10,770 nt of DNA, from assembly GCA_030039995.1 (NCBI GenBank), contig JASHUL010000125.1, positions 1 through 10,770 on the forward strand, given 5' to 3'. Origin of the DNA: Thermoplasmata archaeon (GTDB lineage: Archaea > Thermoplasmatota > Thermoplasmata > Lutacidiplasmatales > UBA184). A program made the position numbers and the translations under genes. Below are positions 5,405 to 10,770 of the stretch, in pieces; within the stretch, counting starts at the first letter, position 1, and the number at the start of each line of letters is the position of its first letter. Under the pieces are notes generated by a model. It was given only the letters and a program-made list of their open reading frames with translations. It had not been told where the DNA came from and made no database searches.

Positions 5405-6496
5405 CTAGTGACCGGCCGCCGCCGCGTCGACCTCGACCTTTTCCGTAGACTCGACCGGGAGGCTGCCCCGGGCCTGAGGGTTGGTGAGGTTCTTCGGGAG
5501 TCCCAACAGGTCGAGGAGCTCCTTGTAGTGGTTGCGGATCGTCACCGGCGTCACGTTGGCCACGGCCGCGATCCGGTCCTGGCTCCGCGGTTCGCCCATC
5601 AGGTTCGACGCGATGTAGATGATCGTCGCGAGGATCCCGTTCGGGAGCACGCCGCTCGTCGAGTAGACCTGTTCGACCTGCTCGAGGAGCGAGAGAACCT
5701 TCTGGCGAACCTCCTTCGAGAGGTTGAGGTCCTGCGTGAATCGGACGAGGTAGTCACGCGGCTCGACCGGCTTGAGACCGAGCTTCAGCTCGCGAGCGAG
5801 CAACGTGTACGCCCGGCCGACCTCGATCTTCGTCGCCTTCGAGTGGGCGATGATCTCCTTCATCGTCCGCGGGACGTGACACTGGCGGCAGGCCGCGTAG
5901 ACACTCGCAGCGACGAGCGCCACGATCTTCTTGCCGCGGGTCGCCTTGTGTTCGAGCGCGCGTCGATAGATGTAGGTCGCCGACTCCTTGACCTCCCGCG
6001 AGAGACCCAGGACCCCGGCGAGACGGTTCAGCTCGCCCAGCGCGACCACGAGGTTGCGCTGATGCGTCCGAGCGGCGCGAAGCCGATGGTTCAGCTTGCG
6101 GAGGTGGTAGAACTTGAGCGAGGTGTTCCTCGAGAGCGAGTTTCCCTGGAAATCGCGCGTCGGAACGCCGATCTCGCTGAACAGGCCCTTGTCGGGCATC
6201 AACGGTGAAATCACCGGTCCCCAACCTCGAGCCTCGCGGCCCGTGTCCTCCTTCGAGCCGCGCTGCCCCCGATCGCTGACGAGAGCGCTGGCGTCGACCA
6301 CGAGCCCGCAGTCGGCACAAACGATCTCACCGCGGATCTCGTCGCGGATCAGATGAGTGGAGCCGCAGTTCGGACATACGTCCGAGTCCGGGGGCGTCGC
6401 AGGGGGGAGGGACGTCTCGGCTACGGCGGCGGCGCGCCGGGGCGACTTCGAGGCGGAGGCTCGACTTCGGGTTGAGGAGGATGCGTTCGCTGTCAT
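5405..6496 (-). CDS. tfb: Transcription initiation factor B (TFB), divergent B-reader
   Basis: The product is 363 residues. TFB bridges TBP on the TATA box to RNA polymerase. After a 38-residue Ser/Ala/Arg/Pro-rich tail comes a zinc ribbon with Cys41, Cys44, Cys60 and Cys63 (CPNCG, CADCG). The B-linker keeps the DKGLFSEIG block (102-110). Two cyclin folds follow, about 128-220 and 224-335, with YAACRQCHVPRTMKEI and VTIRNHYKELLDLLGL. The usual B-reader motif GPEWRAF, directly after the ribbon, is not recognisable; the segment reads SDRGQRGSKEDTGREARGWG (74-93). The start is ATG 6496 because a strong TATA box (6526-6536) lies just upstream. The open frame continues to 6697, but it would translate through that TATA box. 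A strong hairpin follows the stop. The divergence could mean a specialised paralogue or a lineage trait. Confidence 0.95.
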   Translation of the reverse strand: MTANASSSTRSRASASKSPRRAAAVAETSLPPATPPDSDVCPNCGSTHLIRDEIRGEIVCADCGLVVDASALVSDRGQRGSKEDTGREARGWGPVISPLMPDKGLFSEIGVPTRDFQGNSLSRNTSLKFYHLRKLNHRLRAARTHQRNLVVALGELNRLAGVLGLSREVKESATYIYRRALEHKATRGKKIVALVAASVYAACRQCHVPRTMKEIIAHSKATKIEVGRAYTLLARELKLGLKPVEPRDYLVRFTQDLNLSKEVRQKVLSLLEQVEQVYSTSGVLPNGILATIIYIASNLMGEPRSQDRIAAVANVTPVTIRNHYKELLDLLGLPKNLTNPQARGSLPVESTEKVEVDAAAAGH

Positions 6497-6525
6497 AGGT
6501 TTCTGAGCGGCGTAACCGATGGCTC

Positions 6526-6536
6526 GTATATATAAC
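6526..6536 (-). promoter_or_regulatory. Strong TATA box of tfb
   Basis: Minus-strand GTTATATATAC is the most AT-rich element in the window. Its centre is about 35 bases before ATG 6496, which predicts a start near 6505 and a leader of roughly 9 nt. It sets the tfb start and implies strong expression. Confidence 0.8.
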
Positions 6537-6570
6537 TTAGGCCCCCCGATGTATCTCTTGTTTGTTACAC

Positions 6571-6597
6571 GTGCTACACCTTGTGGTGTCGTAGCAC
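6571..6597. promoter_or_regulatory. Inverted repeat upstream of the tfb promoter
   Basis: GTGCTACACC (6571-6580) and GGTGTCGTAGCAC (6585-6597) pair over 10 bp around TTGT, with three bases (CGT) bulged in the right arm. The repeat lies about 35 bases upstream of the tfb TATA box. It could be an operator or activator site for tfb, or a 3'-end structure for the gene at 6743-7312. Between 6598 and 6742 I see nothing else: no tRNA, and no credible coding. Confidence 0.4.
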
Positions 6598-6742
6598 GGC
6601 TTTGGGACTTCATCTCGAGACCGATTCCGAGCCTCGCTTGCTTCCGAACCTTCGGCGCCTGGCCCGTGAGCGACCGCTGTTGAACTCGTCTAGCCATCCG
6701 GCGAGGTGTTTCCGCTGGAACGCGCGGTCCTTCGCGGGAGGA

Positions 6743-7312
6743 CTAGCCCGGTGCCCCCATGTCGGAGCCCGGCGTCTCCACCGACCGACCGAGCTCGGAG
6801 AAAACGAGACGATCGTTTGGACTCCAAACGTGGGCAGTGTCCGAAAGATATCCGCGTAACCAGAGCGCACCGTCGATTCGCCGCAGATAGAACCCCTTCG
6901 GCGTGGCCGGGTCCGCGTCCAACGGCTTCGAAGCGACCGTGATCGAGCCCAACGGCGCTCGGTGCTGTCGAATCGGAGACCCGAACGACCCTTCCGGCTG
7001 GTCGAGATACGCCAGCCGCAAGTACGGGGCGAGTTCCAGCGGACACGGGTCCAGCCCGAGCCGGCCCGCCGCCACGAGAATCTCGATCGACGTCGCCCCC
7101 TGGACGTAGCCAAGGTCGCCGACGGTCAGTTCTACCGTTCGAACGACATGCTTCGTGTCGCTGACGGTAAAGCGATCGTCGCGGAACAACCTCATCGCGT
7201 ACCGGTTCAGCCGAATCGAGGCTTGGCGTAGGGTTCGGACCAGTTGGGATTTCGTTAATCCCCCGACTTCCACCTCTCTCCGTATGACGTGGCAGCGTGG
7301 GAAGACCGCCAT
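6743..7312 (-). CDS. Conserved protein of unknown function, bacterial-type family
   Basis: The product is 189 residues, ATG at 7312, stop at 6743-6745. The centre reads VELTVGDLGYVQGAT (61-75), LGLDPCPLELAPYLRLAYLDQPEG (about 85-108), GSITVASKPL (121-130), PKGFYLRRIDGALWLRGY (138-155) and HVWSPNDRLVF (160-170). From memory, this block order occurs in roughly 190-residue uncharacterised proteins of Firmicutes and Actinobacteria; I cannot search to confirm and know of no demonstrated function. There is no signal peptide or membrane segment. A good Shine-Dalgarno, GAGGTGA at 7323-7329, ends 10 bases before the ATG, and I see no TATA box at leaderless spacing. This contrasts with most neighbours and suggests gene transfer from bacteria. 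The gene stands alone between two poorly filled stretches. Confidence 0.82.
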   Translation of the reverse strand: MAVFPRCHVIRREVEVGGLTKSQLVRTLRQASIRLNRYAMRLFRDDRFTVSDTKHVVRTVELTVGDLGYVQGATSIEILVAAGRLGLDPCPLELAPYLRLAYLDQPEGSFGSPIRQHRAPLGSITVASKPLDADPATPKGFYLRRIDGALWLRGYLSDTAHVWSPNDRLVFSELGRSVETPGSDMGAPG

Positions 7313-7620
7313 CTCTTCGACCTCACCTCGAACTCAGTCTCCGGGAGCCGATCGCCGCCAACGGATGTGGTCCCGGCGTTCGGCTCGCCATGGGATGAAG
7401 CTTCTCCCAAGCTCGCCCGATGTTGGATTCACGTCGTCTCCCGAAGGATGCTCGCGCGGCGAACGTAGAGGAGAAATCTCGCCCGCATCGCGGTCTCGCA
7501 CTCGGTCTGGATGCGGTCGTGCGCGGATCCAGAAACTGGGGGCGGGCTCCGTCCTGGGGGGTCTGACCGGAAGCGAGATGCCGAAGGCGGGACGCTCGGC
7601 GTCGGCTGCTCCGGAAGGGT
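7313..7620. other. 308-bp stretch without a credible gene
   Basis: Between the two Shine-Dalgarno-led genes I see only the Shine-Dalgarno at 7323-7329 and a small hairpin (GACGC/GCGTC, 7591-7603) downstream of the DUF6487-like stop. A long open frame crosses it on each strand, but their Arg/Pro/Ser-rich translations look like GC-driven shadows. I found no tRNA pattern. It could be a decayed gene or a transfer scar. Confidence 0.4.
7323..7329 (-). promoter_or_regulatory. Shine-Dalgarno of the bacterial-type gene
   Basis: Minus-strand GAGGTGA matches seven bases of the archaeal/bacterial consensus GGAGGTGATC and lies 10 bases before ATG 7312. It supports that ATG over internal GTG codons. Confidence 0.6.
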
Positions 7621-7881
7621 TCACTTCACCGGGGGCGCGCCGTAGTCGACCAAGATCAGGCGGCAGGCACCGCACCGGCTCGCGGGAAGCCGTGGCGACT
7701 CGCTCCAGCGCCAGAACGGGAGCGGCGCCAGCTCCATCTCCTCGGTCTTCTGGTTCGCCCAAAGTATCGAGGCCGGCTGGAATCCCGCGGAGTCGCCCTG
7801 GACGTATCCCGGTTCCATCGGCCGGCCGCATCGGGGGCAGTTCGGGGGCGCGGCGCGGAGAGGGGCCGACGGGGTCGACAC
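7621..7881 (-). CDS. Small zinc-binding protein, DUF6487-like
   Basis: The product is 86 residues, GTG at 7881, TGA at 7621-7623. CPRCGRPMEPGYV (15-27) is followed by ILWANQ (39-44), the tryptophan-containing FWRW (56-59), then CGAC (70-73). Two CxxC pairs about 52 residues apart with the CPxCGxxMxxGYV opening are what I associate with DUF6487, a small zinc-ribbon-like family without assigned function. The first 13 residues are Ala/Pro-rich. The GTG start is supported by a near-perfect Shine-Dalgarno (7884-7893). It begins 21 bases after the TrmB-like gene stops, on the same strand, so the two are probably one transcript. Its use of a Shine-Dalgarno fits a second cistron. Confidence 0.84.
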   Translation of the reverse strand: MSTPSAPLRAAPPNCPRCGRPMEPGYVQGDSAGFQPASILWANQKTEEMELAPLPFWRWSESPRLPASRCGACRLILVDYGAPPVK

Positions 7882-7883
7882 GG

Positions 7884-7893
7884 GATCACTTCC
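7884..7893 (-). promoter_or_regulatory. Shine-Dalgarno of the DUF6487-like gene
   Basis: Minus-strand GGAAGTGATC differs from the consensus GGAGGTGATC by one base. The GGAAG core ends 7 bases before GTG 7881, a normal spacing. It decides the GTG start. Confidence 0.7.
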
Positions 7894-7902
7894 GAAAGGG
7901 CA

Positions 7903-9177
7903 TCACGCCGGCGTCGCGGTGAAAAGGCATCCGCGCGACGCGTGCTTGGTCGGGTCGGGCTTCGAAACCTCCCAGCGCTGTCCCAGACGGGCCTCCAACA
8001 CCGTGCGCATCAGCTGAGGGCACATCACGCGCCCGATCTCCGGGGAGTCCGAGGTGCAGGCGAAGCAGCCGGTCACCTGCAGGGTGAGCGGACGCTCACG
8101 GACGACCGCGAGGTGGCCCATCGTATGGGTCTCGTAGTAACTACTCAGCGAGCGGGCCACGGAGGGGGGCGTGTCGCCGTCGACCTGGGCGGCGATCTGT
8201 CGGCCGAGTTGTTTCGCGATCGTCTCGATCAGCTCGGGAAGCTCGAAGTGGAACTCTCGAACGCCCGTGGCACGCATCCCGAGCTTCGCGATCTCTTTCA
8301 GCCGTTGGAACGGCTCCCCTTCTTTCCCCTGGACGACCGGAATGATCGCGGACGTCGGATTCTCCAGGCCCACGAAGCGCGCGTCCGCCTTCTCCGCCGG
8401 CGCCCACAGTCGGCGATGGTAGTCGCGGGCCAACTGGACGAACATGGGGGCGGACGACCAGAGAGCGACCTGCTCCTCTCCCGACCGTCCGAAACCCTCC
8501 TCGCCGGAAACATAGACCAGCGCGCCGGTCCGGTCGATCACGACCGAACGATTCATCACCGGACCGGACGAGTGACGGAGCTCCGCGAACGACGCGAGAT
8601 GCTTCGCATCGACGAGGTTTTGCGGAAACACCTCGGTGACGATGCGGACCTTGACGCCGCGCTCCTTGGCTTCGCGCAGCGCCCGGTCGGTGCCGGCATC
8701 GATGACGCGCGGCAGGGAGCCGCCGGACGCCGTGAGGAGGACCTTGTGCTCGGCCGTCCCGAGGCGTTTGACGAGGAAGCGGTGGATCGTCTCGCGACCC
8801 TCGAGGACCGCGAACTTGCGGGGGTCACGGTCGTCGAACTCGGTGCGGACGTCCTCCCAATCGGTGAGGATCTTGCTGCGGTCCTGCTCGAGACGGCGGA
8901 CGCGATCGGACGCGTGCCGGATCCAGCGGTCGAGGAGCTCGTCGGGCGCGAGCGCCGCGAAGCGCATCGGTCGGCCCCCCGTGGAGTGAAGGAGCCCGTC
9001 CGAGCTCAGTTGCTTGATGAGCCGGTAGGCCTCGACGCGGCTCACCGCCGAGAGGCGCGCGAGCTCGCTCGCCGTCTGCGGTCCCGCCCGGCAGGCCGCG
9101 AGGTACACGCGGGCCCCCTTTTCCGGAACGCCGTGCTGGGCGAGAAGCTCACGTAGGTCGGAACCCGGCCGCCCCAC
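7903..9177 (-). CDS. TrmB-family transcription regulator with a C-terminal V4R-like cysteine domain
   Basis: The product is 424 residues, GTG at 9177, TGA at 7903-7905. Residues about 5-75 are a TrmB winged helix (ELLAQHGVPEKGARVYLA, then TASELARLSAVSRVEAYRLI). A helical, charged linker (78-115) may be a dimerising coiled coil. Residues about 120-250 resemble the sensor region of TrmB relatives, with a phospholipase-D-like feel (HKVLLTASGG, GVKVRIVTEV, RSVVIDRTGALVYVSG, VQLARDYHRRLW). About 265-424 form an extra domain ending in Cys371, Cys374, Cys386 and Cys417 (GCFAC, VMCPQL, RGCLF). Its spacing and final G-C-x-F recall V4R domains, which in the methanogen regulator MsvR serve redox sensing. 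Ligand and targets are unknown. A TATA element 27 bases upstream indicates a leaderless start. Confidence 0.88.
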   Translation of the reverse strand: MGRPGSDLRELLAQHGVPEKGARVYLAACRAGPQTASELARLSAVSRVEAYRLIKQLSSDGLLHSTGGRPMRFAALAPDELLDRWIRHASDRVRRLEQDRSKILTDWEDVRTEFDDRDPRKFAVLEGRETIHRFLVKRLGTAEHKVLLTASGGSLPRVIDAGTDRALREAKERGVKVRIVTEVFPQNLVDAKHLASFAELRHSSGPVMNRSVVIDRTGALVYVSGEEGFGRSGEEQVALWSSAPMFVQLARDYHRRLWAPAEKADARFVGLENPTSAIIPVVQGKEGEPFQRLKEIAKLGMRATGVREFHFELPELIETIAKQLGRQIAAQVDGDTPPSVARSLSSYYETHTMGHLAVVRERPLTLQVTGCFACTSDSPEIGRVMCPQLMRTVLEARLGQRWEVSKPDPTKHASRGCLFTATPA

Positions 9178-9199
9178 GGACTGACGAGCCGGCGGAGGG

Positions 9200-9207
9200 T
9201 TAAAACT
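9200..9207 (-). promoter_or_regulatory. TATA box of the TrmB-like gene
   Basis: Minus-strand AGTTTTAA is centred about 27 bases before GTG 9177, between uS2 and the regulator. No Shine-Dalgarno follows. The gene therefore has its own leaderless promoter despite the 54-bp gap to uS2. Confidence 0.65.
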
Positions 9208-9217
9208 CTGCCCGCGC

Positions 9218-9233
9218 GACGGCGATTGCCGTC
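9218..9233 (-). terminator. Stem-loop overlapping the uS2 stop codon
   Basis: GACGGC (9218-9223) and GCCGTC (9228-9233) form a perfect 6-bp stem with a 4-nt loop that includes part of the uS2 TGA (9232-9234). It lies just before the next promoter. No U-tract is present. Confidence 0.35.
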
Positions 9234-9888
9234 AGAGCGCCGCCTGGAAGTCCTCGATCGTGAGCGTGTACGGGGCTTCCGCTCCGCCCGGCCGGCCCTT
9301 CAGGACCTCGCGGGCGAGCAGCCAATACACCGTCGCGAGCGCGACCCGCCCCTTGTTGTTGGCCGGGATCACGAGGTCGACGTTGCGGGTCTCGTTGTTG
9401 ACATCACAGAGTCCCACGACCGGAATGCCGATCGAGACCGCCTCGCTGAGCGCCTGCTGGTCGGTCGCCGGGTCGGTGACGAGCAGGACCTTCGGCTCGA
9501 AGTACTCGGCGAGGTTCGGGTTCGTGAGGCAGCCGGGGACGAACCGTTCGGCGAAGGAGACTGCGCCGGTCGCCTTGGCGAACACCCGGACCGGCTTCTG
9601 TCCGTACTGGCGCTGCGAGACGACGAGGATGCGGTCGGCGGGATACCGGTTCAGGAATTGGGCGGCGAAGCGGATCCGGCGGTCGGTCTCGCGCACGTCG
9701 AGGACGTGCAACCCGTCGAACCGGACCTTGTAGACGAAGCGGCGCATGCTCGCCGACTTCTGCTGCGTGCCGATGTGGACGCCCGACGTGAGGTACGTCT
9801 CTTCGGGGATCAGGAGCTCGCCCGGACGGATGTCCTGCCCGTCCGTGTCGGCGACCCGTTCCTCAGCGATGACTTCGTCCTCGGCCAT
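9232..9888 (-). CDS. rps2: Small ribosomal subunit protein uS2, archaeal type
   Basis: The product is 218 residues, of usual archaeal length for S2. After an acidic N-terminal tail (MAEDEVIAEERVADTDGQD) come YLTSGVHIGTQQK (32-44), FDGLHVLDVRETDRRI (57-72), ILVVSQRQYGQ (87-97), FVPGCLTNP (116-124), KVLLVTDPATDQQALSEA (133-150), IPVVGLCDVNNE (155-166) and VDLVIPANNKGRVALATVYW (170-189), all hallmark S2 blocks. It binds the 30S head-body junction. I take ATG 9888 rather than the open frame's first start at 9930, because the extra residues overlap enolase. ATG 9888 lies 4 bases after the enolase stop. Close coupling to eno is common in archaea, where the pair often sits in an RNA polymerase/ribosomal cluster. 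Confidence 0.95.
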   Translation of the reverse strand: MAEDEVIAEERVADTDGQDIRPGELLIPEETYLTSGVHIGTQQKSASMRRFVYKVRFDGLHVLDVRETDRRIRFAAQFLNRYPADRILVVSQRQYGQKPVRVFAKATGAVSFAERFVPGCLTNPNLAEYFEPKVLLVTDPATDQQALSEAVSIGIPVVGLCDVNNETRNVDLVIPANNKGRVALATVYWLLAREVLKGRPGGAEAPYTLTIEDFQAAL

Positions 9889-9892
9889 CCGG

Positions 9893-10770
9893 CTACCCTT
9901 CTGCGGCGCGGCGGAGCCGCAGGAGTTCATTTAGCTTTGCCACCCGCTCGCCGCCGACCACGCCGCACTTGAGCGCCCGGGCCCCCGTCCCGAGCGCGAC
10001 GTGGGCGAGCCAACTCTCCGGAACCTCGCCGGAACGGTGGGACGTGACGGTCGCGAGCCCGTGCGACCGGCAGAAGTCCACGGTGGCGAGCGTGTCGGTC
10101 AGGGTGCCGACCTGGTTGACCTTGACGAGCACCGCGTTCGACGCGCGCTCGTTCTCCCCGCGCGCGACGCGCCGGATGTCGGTCGTGTAGATGTCGTCGC
10201 CGACGACGAGCGCCTTGGCGCCGACCGCCCGTGTCACCTCGGCGAATCCGCCGAACGCCTCCTCCTCGAGCGGATCCTCGAGAAAGCGGAGCTCGTACCG
10301 ATCCACCAGCTCCGCGACGTACGCGACCTGTTCCTCGGGGGACCGGTCCCGGTCGCGGTAGTGGTACTTGCCGTCCCGGTAGAATTCGCTCGCCGCGAGG
10401 TCGATGCCGGGGTGCACTTCGGTCCGGAGCTCGTCGCGAGCTTGGGCGCACGCCGCGACCAGTACCTCGAGCGCCTCCGCGCTCCCCAGCGGAGCGACCC
10501 ACCCGCCCTCGTCCCCGCGACCGAGCGCGATCGACGGCAGCCGCCGGTGGAGCGCGTCCCCGATCAGACCGTGCACTCGGATCGCCGCGGCGACCGAACG
10601 AACGGGGTCCGGGTCGGTGGCGTATGCGATGAACTCCTGGAACTCGGGGCCGCCGATCGCGTGCACGCCCCCGTTCATGCAATTCCCCACGATCGCGGGG
10701 AACTCGCGCCCGTCGACCCCGGGTCGCGCGAGGACCCGCCAGAGCGGGCGATGCGTCTCTTCGCCGACCG
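9893..10770 (-). CDS. eno: Enolase (phosphopyruvate hydratase), C-terminal part
   Basis: The gene runs off the right edge; the last 291 residues are present, ending with TAG at 9893-9895. Enolase interconverts 2-phosphoglycerate and phosphoenolpyruvate. Visible active-site blocks are NGGVHAIGGPEFQEF (substrate His and Glu), GDEGGWVAP (catalytic Glu), DLAASEFYRDGKY (Mg Asp), LRFLEDPLEEE (Mg Glu), VVGDDIYTT (Mg Asp), the signature LVKVNQVGTLTDTL (base Lys), SHRSGE, and KCGVVGGERVAKLNELLRL (second Lys). All catalytic residues that can be checked are present. Near the C-terminus GVVGGER replaces the common GAPARSER; I take this as an archaeal variant. The protein stops soon after LLRL, without the longer tail of many enolases. 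The enolase start and its promoter lie outside the window. Confidence 0.96.
   Translation of the reverse strand, partial: VGEETHRPLWRVLARPGVDGREFPAIVGNCMNGGVHAIGGPEFQEFIAYATDPDPVRSVAAAIRVHGLIGDALHRRLPSIALGRGDEGGWVAPLGSAEALEVLVAACAQARDELRTEVHPGIDLAASEFYRDGKYHYRDRDRSPEEQVAYVAELVDRYELRFLEDPLEEEAFGGFAEVTRAVGAKALVVGDDIYTTDIRRVARGENERASNAVLVKVNQVGTLTDTLATVDFCRSHGLATVTSHRSGEVPESWLAHVALGTGARALKCGVVGGERVAKLNELLRLRRAAEG

Noticed and set aside
4685..6208. Plus-strand open frame of 507 codons crossing the nuclease and TFB genes
   Set aside because: It is antisense to two well-supported genes, is dominated by Arg/Glu/Asp/Val repeats typical of the complementary frame of GC-rich coding DNA, and shows no known motif.
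6497..6697. TFB starting upstream at 6697 with 67 more residues
   Set aside because: The added frame runs through the TATATATA promoter element, and the extra residues look unlike any TFB N-terminus.
7334..7831. Minus-strand frame of 165 codons filling the gap before the DUF6487-like gene
   Set aside because: Its first part overlaps the DUF6487-like gene in another frame, and the rest is Arg/Pro/Ser-rich with no motif or upstream signal.
7942..9156. Plus-strand open frame of 404 codons opposite the TrmB-like gene
   Set aside because: It mirrors the TrmB-like gene almost exactly. Its Arg/Glu/Leu/Asp-rich composition is what a codon-phased antisense frame gives in high-GC DNA.
1..10770. CRISPR arrays, insertion sequences, integrase genes or att sites
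   Set aside because: I saw no spaced direct repeats, transposase motifs or duplicated tRNA ends. The Cas4-like nuclease alone is not evidence of a CRISPR locus.

Overview
The window is a strongly GC-rich archaeal chromosome segment. The archaeal markers are a complete transcription factor B (TFB), an archaeal-type ribosomal protein uS2 directly behind enolase, the purine enzyme PurP, the end of an archaeal phosphopantothenate synthetase, a TrmB-family regulator, and a tRNA-Ser with an archaeal-style intron. The gene set and the eno-rps2 order suggest a high-GC euryarchaeote, possibly Thermoplasmatota-like. That placement is inference. Apart from the partial gene at the left edge, every gene I accept lies on the minus strand.

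Layout from left to right. (1) 1-274, plus strand: the 3' end of phosphopantothenate synthetase, overlapping tail-to-tail with a GAF-domain protein (231-719, minus). (2) 754-871, minus: tRNA-Ser(GGA) whose T-loop is interrupted by a 33-nt intron, followed on the minus strand by the GAF gene. (3) 931-1170: a 79-residue double zinc-ribbon protein with a clear leaderless promoter. (4) 1254-2938: a two-gene ABC-2 exporter operon with a GTGA overlap. (5) 3012-4079: PurP. (6) 4139-5341: a stand-alone RecB/Cas4-like PD-(D/E)XK nuclease with an Fe-S cysteine set. (7) 5405-6496: TFB with a strong TATA box and a divergent B-reader region. (8) 6743-7312: a bacterial-looking protein of unknown function, flanked by the two emptiest stretches of the window. 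(9) 7621-9177: a small DUF6487-like zinc protein behind a TrmB regulator that carries an extra cysteine-bearing C-terminal domain. (10) 9232-10770: uS2 and the C-terminal two thirds of enolase.

Most genes show a TATA-like element 24-30 bases before the chosen start codon and no Shine-Dalgarno sequence, which indicates leaderless transcripts. This spacing also corrects three starts (zinc ribbon, PurP, TFB) that would otherwise be placed too far upstream. Two genes, the bacterial-looking one and the DUF6487-like one, have good Shine-Dalgarno sequences instead. Several minus-strand genes are followed at or just after the stop by a compact GC-rich stem-loop with no U-tract.

The most notable item is the tRNA-Ser gene. 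Removing 33 bases from its T-loop restores a perfect T stem and acceptor stem, and the junction folds into a near-canonical bulge-helix-bulge. The position is unusual for an archaeon outside Thermoproteota. The TrmB/cysteine-domain regulator and the divergent TFB are the next best leads. I saw no CRISPR array, insertion sequence or phage gene.
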